Below, piece after piece: positions 6,291-8,445 of a stretch of 8,445 bases of DNA (within the stretch, counting starts at the first letter, position 1; every line of letters begins with the position of its first letter). A program made the position numbers and the translations under genes. Source of the stretch: DATGHS01 sp035307785 (GTDB taxonomy: Bacteria > Planctomycetota > Planctomycetia > Gemmatales > Gemmataceae). The notes under the pieces were generated by a model. It was not told the origin of the DNA. It saw only the letters and a list, made by a program, of their open reading frames with translations, and ran no database searches. The stretch covers positions 1-8,445 of the forward strand of contig DATGHS010000018.1 in NCBI GenBank assembly GCA_035307785.1, read 5' to 3'.

Positions 6291-6986
6291 ATCACCAGCC
6301 CGGCGAGTGCGACATCCATGCAAAAGATGGTCCTCGCCCGTGACATCGACGGGCGTACAGAATTGGTCGAGTGGATCCGACATGCCGACACCGTGTGGAT
6401 CGTAACCGACGGACACGAGACCGCCATCGGCCCCGATAAGTGGAAGCAGGCGTGGGCCGACCTGGTGGCGCGCGGCTTCGTGGAGGTATTTCCCACGGAT
6501 CAGCGAAAGTTGACTGCCAAAAAGGATCGCGTCTTAGGTCTGGTCCGAAAGGCATTCCAGGGAGTTACGCTCGGTGAGGGCGTTGGGCTTCGCCAAGGGC
6601 AGGGTCTCGATGATTATGCCAGTGAACGCACGCTCGCGTCCTATCGTGCGCAGGATGAGAAGCACGACTGGTCAGCGATTCCCGTTGCGGACCTCGACCG
6701 ATGTTCCAGCAGCCCATCCTTCTTTGATGCGGATGGGATGCGGTTTCATCTGCCGGCGTACTTGGTCGCCGAACTCGAAGGCAGCTTGCAGTCGGCCGAC
6801 CTCCTATTCCATTTGGTCTATATGGCGGACGGCGCGGCATCGCGGTTCGACACGTTGTCTGCTACCCAGCGCGAAGCCGTGCGCGAGTTCTTGCTACTGT
6901 GGTTGTCCGACGCCCATCGGGAGTTTGAGCATCCGATGATCGAAGCGGCGCTTCGCGATTATTGGATTGCTCGCCCGGAGTCGTAA
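6288..6986 (+). CDS. DUF6714-like protein with an extra N-terminal domain
   Basis: The product has 232 residues from the ATG at 6288. The C-terminal part, about residues 78-226, looks like the DUF6714 family: VRKAFQGVTLGEGVGL (86-101), a LDDY segment (107-110), a DW (127-128), the signature FFDADGMRFHLPAYL (145-159), and a closing RFDTLSATQREAVREFLLLWL (186-206). That family has no known function. Residues 14-75 (MVLARDIDGR... to FPTDQR) form a separate N-terminal region that I do not recognise. No signal peptide or membrane segment is present, so it is cytosolic. The start is uncertain: 6288 overlaps the operator and has no Shine-Dalgarno, giving an almost leaderless message; ATGs at 6318 and 6327 would remove a low-complexity MITSPASATS leader. 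It is the first of three unrelated orphan ORFs on this strand. Confidence 0.75.
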   Translation: MITSPASATSMQKMVLARDIDGRTELVEWIRHADTVWIVTDGHETAIGPDKWKQAWADLVARGFVEVFPTDQRKLTAKKDRVLGLVRKAFQGVTLGEGVGLRQGQGLDDYASERTLASYRAQDEKHDWSAIPVADLDRCSSSPSFFDADGMRFHLPAYLVAELEGSLQSADLLFHLVYMADGAASRFDTLSATQREAVREFLLLWLSDAHREFEHPMIEAALRDYWIARPES

Positions 6987-7030
6987 GTTCCTGGGGCCGG
7001 GGCTGCCGAACCACCGGCTGCAGCGGGAGC

Positions 7031-7082
7031 GCCGCCCGCCATGAAGGTTTCTCCGCGGCCCGATGTCAGCCGAGCGGGCGGC
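7031..7082. repeat. GC-rich inverted repeat downstream of the DUF6714-like gene
   Basis: GCCGCCCGC (7031-7039) and GCGGGCGGC (7074-7082) are exact reverse complements around a 34-base loop, 45 bases after the preceding stop codon. No T-run follows. It could be a weak terminator; a similar GC-rich palindrome is associated with each of the next two ORFs. Chance is not excluded in GC-rich DNA. Confidence 0.35.
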
Positions 7083-7203
7083 GGCCGCGTAGCCGGACCG
7101 TTCGCCAGCAGGGGCAATCGAGATTCGCTCCAAGTCGTCTGATAGATAGAGGGCACTGTGCCGCTCTTCGAAACTCGCAATCGCCGAAAGGAGCGCGTTC
7201 CAG

Positions 7204-7635
7204 ATGAAACCCATTTTCACCATCTCAGCCGTGGCGGTCTGCTTCTTCGTCGCCACCAGCCCTTGCTTCGCCCTGTGGTGGGAGCGGAACATCTCCACCA
7301 AGGCGGAGGCAAAAGAAATAGGCATGGAAGTGCGGTCGGAGCTGGCCGGCCCCCCCAACCAGATCAGTGTGATACTTGATTTCAAGGCCGACGGGGAGTT
7401 GAAGAACTTCAGTTACGTGGTGTTGCAGATCGGCGAAGGAGAAAACTCGCTGGTGACCGCGTCCTTGCAACCGGATCGGTCGAAGCCGGGGCGTGTCGTG
7501 GTAGGTTTTACCGCCCACCGCTCCCAACTGGACAAGGCGACGCTCCGGGTGAGCGTGCCGATGCCGGAAGCACTCGGCGGGTGCATCTACAATATTCGGG
7601 TCAAGGACTTTGTTGACCCGAAAAAGGACCGTTGA
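7204..7635 (+). CDS. Small exported protein of unknown function
   Basis: The product has 143 residues. AAGGAG (7188-7193) sits 10 bases upstream of the ATG, a clear ribosome binding site that fixes the start. Residues 1-23 (MKPIFTISAVAVCFF...SPCFA) are a signal peptide with cleavage likely before LWWER; a Cys at 21 lies before the cleavage site but the surrounding SPCF is not a good lipobox. The mature part alternates short hydrophobic strands (ISVILDF, SYVVLQIG, SLVTASL, GRVVVGFTA, ATLRVSVPM, CIYNIRVKDFV), which suggests a single beta-sandwich domain acting outside the cytoplasm. No catalytic motif can be seen and I do not recognise the family. It has its own ribosome binding site and lies 217 bases after the DUF6714-like gene. 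Confidence 0.7.
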   Translation: MKPIFTISAVAVCFFVATSPCFALWWERNISTKAEAKEIGMEVRSELAGPPNQISVILDFKADGELKNFSYVVLQIGEGENSLVTASLQPDRSKPGRVVVGFTAHRSQLDKATLRVSVPMPEALGGCIYNIRVKDFVDPKKDR

Positions 7636-7664
7636 CATGCCGCCGAGCGAGCCGTTGCAGCAGC

Positions 7665-7716
7665 CAGGGCCGGCATTGCGGCATTCCGAGTGAATTCGTC
7701 CTTGCCGCCGGCCCTG
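7665..7716. repeat. Imperfect hairpin with bulges after the small exported-protein gene
   Basis: CAGGGCCGGC (7665-7674) and GCCGGCCCTG (7707-7716) pair exactly. CAG/CTG continues the stem outward past one unpaired C (7664), and GGCA/TGCC (7680-7683 with 7703-7706) continues it inward past a five-base bulge. A long stem with one-sided bulges is also the shape of integron attC sites, but no matching outer R'' box is visible upstream, so a terminator or unrelated palindrome is equally possible. Confidence 0.45.
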
Positions 7717-7731
7717 CTGATGAACCATATC

Positions 7732-7745
7732 GTTAGGTGCCCAAC
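7732..7745 (+). other. Integron-core-like sequence directly before the next ORF
   Basis: GTTAGGT fits the integron core consensus GTTRRRY and is followed at once by GCCCAAC, which fits RYYYAAC; the ATG of the next ORF comes next. The two boxes are near-complements of each other (5 of 7, the rest G-T wobbles). No complete attC structure or integrase gene is seen, so the site is only suggestive. AGGTG inside it also sits 6 bases before the ATG and may serve as the ribosome binding site. Confidence 0.3.
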
Positions 7746-8339
7746 ATGGCGAACGAGCAGTTTGCATTCCTGAAGTCCGGGAGCGTGCCAACACGCGATC
7801 AGTGGCAACAGGCGATTGACCGCGCTGGCTTCGACCTGAAGCTTGATCCAAAATTCGAGCCGCACGCGAATGTCGGCTTCGTTCCCTGTACCCTGAACGG
7901 CGGCGATTCCGGCGTTGAGATGTACTTCGACGATTCAACAGAGTTCATAGAGGAGTTCGCGGCTATTGCAGGCGATCGAGATTGCTGCATCTCGTTTCGA
8001 TGGGGCGGGAGCATGCAGGAGTGCGCTTGCGCGATGATCGCATCGTTCGCTCTCGCTGCGGAGTTCGGTGCCGCGGTCAGCTACGAAGGCGCTCCACCGT
8101 ACCAAAACCTCGCTGATCTTCGCAAAGACACGGAAGCCATACTCGAGGACGCTGCGAAGGACACCCAGCCAACGGCTAAGGGCCGATCGCGGCCGCCATC
8201 TTGGTTTCCGTGCTTCAATGTCCTTGCGGGCGGCCGCCGCAGCTTATCTTTATCGTTTGGCGGTAGCGCACTCGTCAAGCAGTTCGCCACTGCCTGTCAA
8301 CCGACGCGTGACAATGTACTAGTGGTTCATTGCAGCTGA
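7746..8339 (+). CDS. Orphan cytosolic protein with a run-on C terminus
   Basis: The product has 197 residues from the ATG at 7746, which has an AGGTG ribosome binding site 6 bases upstream; a GTG at 7737 would add only three residues. There is no signal peptide or membrane helix. Residues 1-138 look like one compact acidic domain: MANEQFAFLKSGSVPT (1-16), DQWQQAIDRAGFDLKLDP (18-35), MYFDDSTEF (59-67), GDRDCCISFRWGGSMQECAC (76-95), a helix AMIASFALAAEFGA, and VSYEGAPPY (111-119). I do not recognise a named family. The remaining 59 residues (TQPTAKGRSRPPSW and on) are basic, low in pattern, and coincide with a palindromic DNA region, so they are probably read-through of DNA that was not originally coding. 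The ORF ends inside what may be the left end of an insertion sequence. Confidence 0.65.
   Translation: MANEQFAFLKSGSVPTRDQWQQAIDRAGFDLKLDPKFEPHANVGFVPCTLNGGDSGVEMYFDDSTEFIEEFAAIAGDRDCCISFRWGGSMQECACAMIASFALAAEFGAAVSYEGAPPYQNLADLRKDTEAILEDAAKDTQPTAKGRSRPPSWFPCFNVLAGGRRSLSLSFGGSALVKQFATACQPTRDNVLVVHCS
8168..8261. repeat. Two-part imperfect palindrome (attC-like) in the 3' part of the orphan ORF
   Basis: The outer arms GCCAACG (8168-8174) and CGTTTGGC (8254-8261) pair with one extra T. The inner arms GCGGCCGCC (8189-8197) and GGCGGCCGC (8229-8237) pair exactly, and a short TAAG/CTTA (8177-8180 with 8243-8246) lies between. Nested outer and inner arms with AAC on the left, GTT on the right, one-sided bulges and a total of 94 bases resemble integron attC layout. 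The right box GTTTGGC departs from the strict GTTRRRY consensus, so this is a candidate only. Confidence 0.35.
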
Positions 8340-8352
8340 TTCGTTGTCATTT

Positions 8353-8389
8353 TGATATCCTACCGAGAGCTCATTCAAGGAGGATATCA
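8353..8389 (+). promoter_or_regulatory. Hairpin over the transposase ribosome binding site
   Basis: TGATATCCT (8353-8361) and AGGATATCA (8381-8389) are exact reverse complements with a 19-base loop. The right arm covers the AGG of the AAGGAGG Shine-Dalgarno (8377-8383) and the A of the ATG. In a transcript coming from upstream this hairpin would hide the start site. Confidence 0.5.
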
Positions 8390-8445
8390 TGGTGCCGGAA
8401 CATAAGGTGGTGGCGGAACTTTCCCAAGAGGAGCGGGCGGCGCTG
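8389..8445 (+). CDS. Transposase N terminus, probably IS630 family (cut by window edge)
   Basis: Nineteen codons are visible (MVPEHKVVAELSQEERAAL). A perfect AAGGAGG Shine-Dalgarno lies 5 bases before the ATG. The pattern of a short basic/hydrophobic lead followed by L-S/T-x-E-E-R-A-x-L matches the start of IS630-type transposases, whose N-terminal helix-turn-helix follows directly. With so few residues another DNA-binding protein with a similar opening is possible. The DDE catalytic residues lie outside the window. Confidence 0.5.
   Translation, partial: MVPEHKVVAELSQEERAAL

Larger units (their letters stand above)
8322..8445 (+). mobile_element. Probable left end of an IS630-type insertion sequence (partial)
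   Basis: A transposase-like ORF starts at 8389 and runs off the window. TA dinucleotides at 8317-8318 and 8320-8321 lie just upstream of GTGGTTCATTGCAGC; IS630/Tc1-mariner elements insert at TA, so the element may begin at about 8319 or 8322. The true end cannot be fixed without the other terminus. Confidence 0.35.

Noticed and set aside
5865..6416. 183-residue minus-strand ORF across the dapB end and the promoter region as an intact gene
   Set aside because: Only 36 of its codons (6048-6155) have coding composition; the start lies inside the DUF6714-like gene and the end inside dapB. The 36-codon part is kept as a possible remnant.
6987..7203. A further small gene between the DUF6714-like and exported-protein genes
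   Set aside because: Open frames on either strand are low-complexity (Ala/Gly/Pro or Arg-rich) and none has a start signal.
7225..7938. 237-residue minus-strand ORF spanning two plus-strand genes
   Set aside because: It covers a gene with a good ribosome binding site and signal peptide and part of another; the translation is Arg/Ser-rich with no protein pattern.

Overview
The window looks like planctomycete chromosome, probably of the Pirellulales type. This rests on the high GC content with GC-rich third codon positions, a secreted WD40-repeat protein, a large secreted alpha/beta-hydrolase with a long lineage-style C-terminal part, weak or missing Shine-Dalgarno sites on some core genes, and several long imperfect inverted repeats between genes. 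The assignment is an inference from style; the window holds no rRNA or other marker gene, and I see no tRNA gene or CRISPR array.

Layout. Positions 1-652 (minus) are the N-terminal half of an exported WD40 protein that runs off the left edge. A REP-like inverted repeat (709-768) separates it from an exported cyclophilin-type peptidyl-prolyl isomerase (771-1328, minus). A 203-base divergent region with a fair promoter for the isomerase leads to a 676-residue exported serine hydrolase (1532-3562, plus). Next come threonine synthase (thrC, 3642-5036) and dihydrodipicolinate reductase (dapB, 5186-5989), both on the plus strand and both in the aspartate family of amino-acid biosynthesis. The junctions hydrolase/thrC and thrC/dapB each carry a long imperfect inverted repeat, and the second is a 131-base element with 40-base arms.

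From about 5990 the window changes character and looks like an accessory region. A 298-base gap holds a short minus-strand stretch with a strong coding signature (likely a gene remnant) and a promoter overlapped by a TetR-style palindrome. Three unrelated plus-strand ORFs of unknown role follow: a DUF6714-like protein with an extra N-terminal domain (6288-6986), a small exported protein (7204-7635) and a cytosolic orphan protein (7746-8339). A GC-rich palindrome lies after the first two and inside the 3' end of the third. The third is preceded by a sequence resembling integron core sites, and its last ~57 codons run through its palindrome. The right edge holds the first 19 codons of what is probably an IS630-type transposase, with a hairpin over its ribosome binding site.

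The left two thirds are housekeeping and exported-protein genes. The right third is the part worth following up: a cassette-like run of orphan genes bounded by an insertion sequence, with an operator whose regulator is not in the window. The integron-cassette reading is a hypothesis, because no complete attC site or integrase gene is visible.
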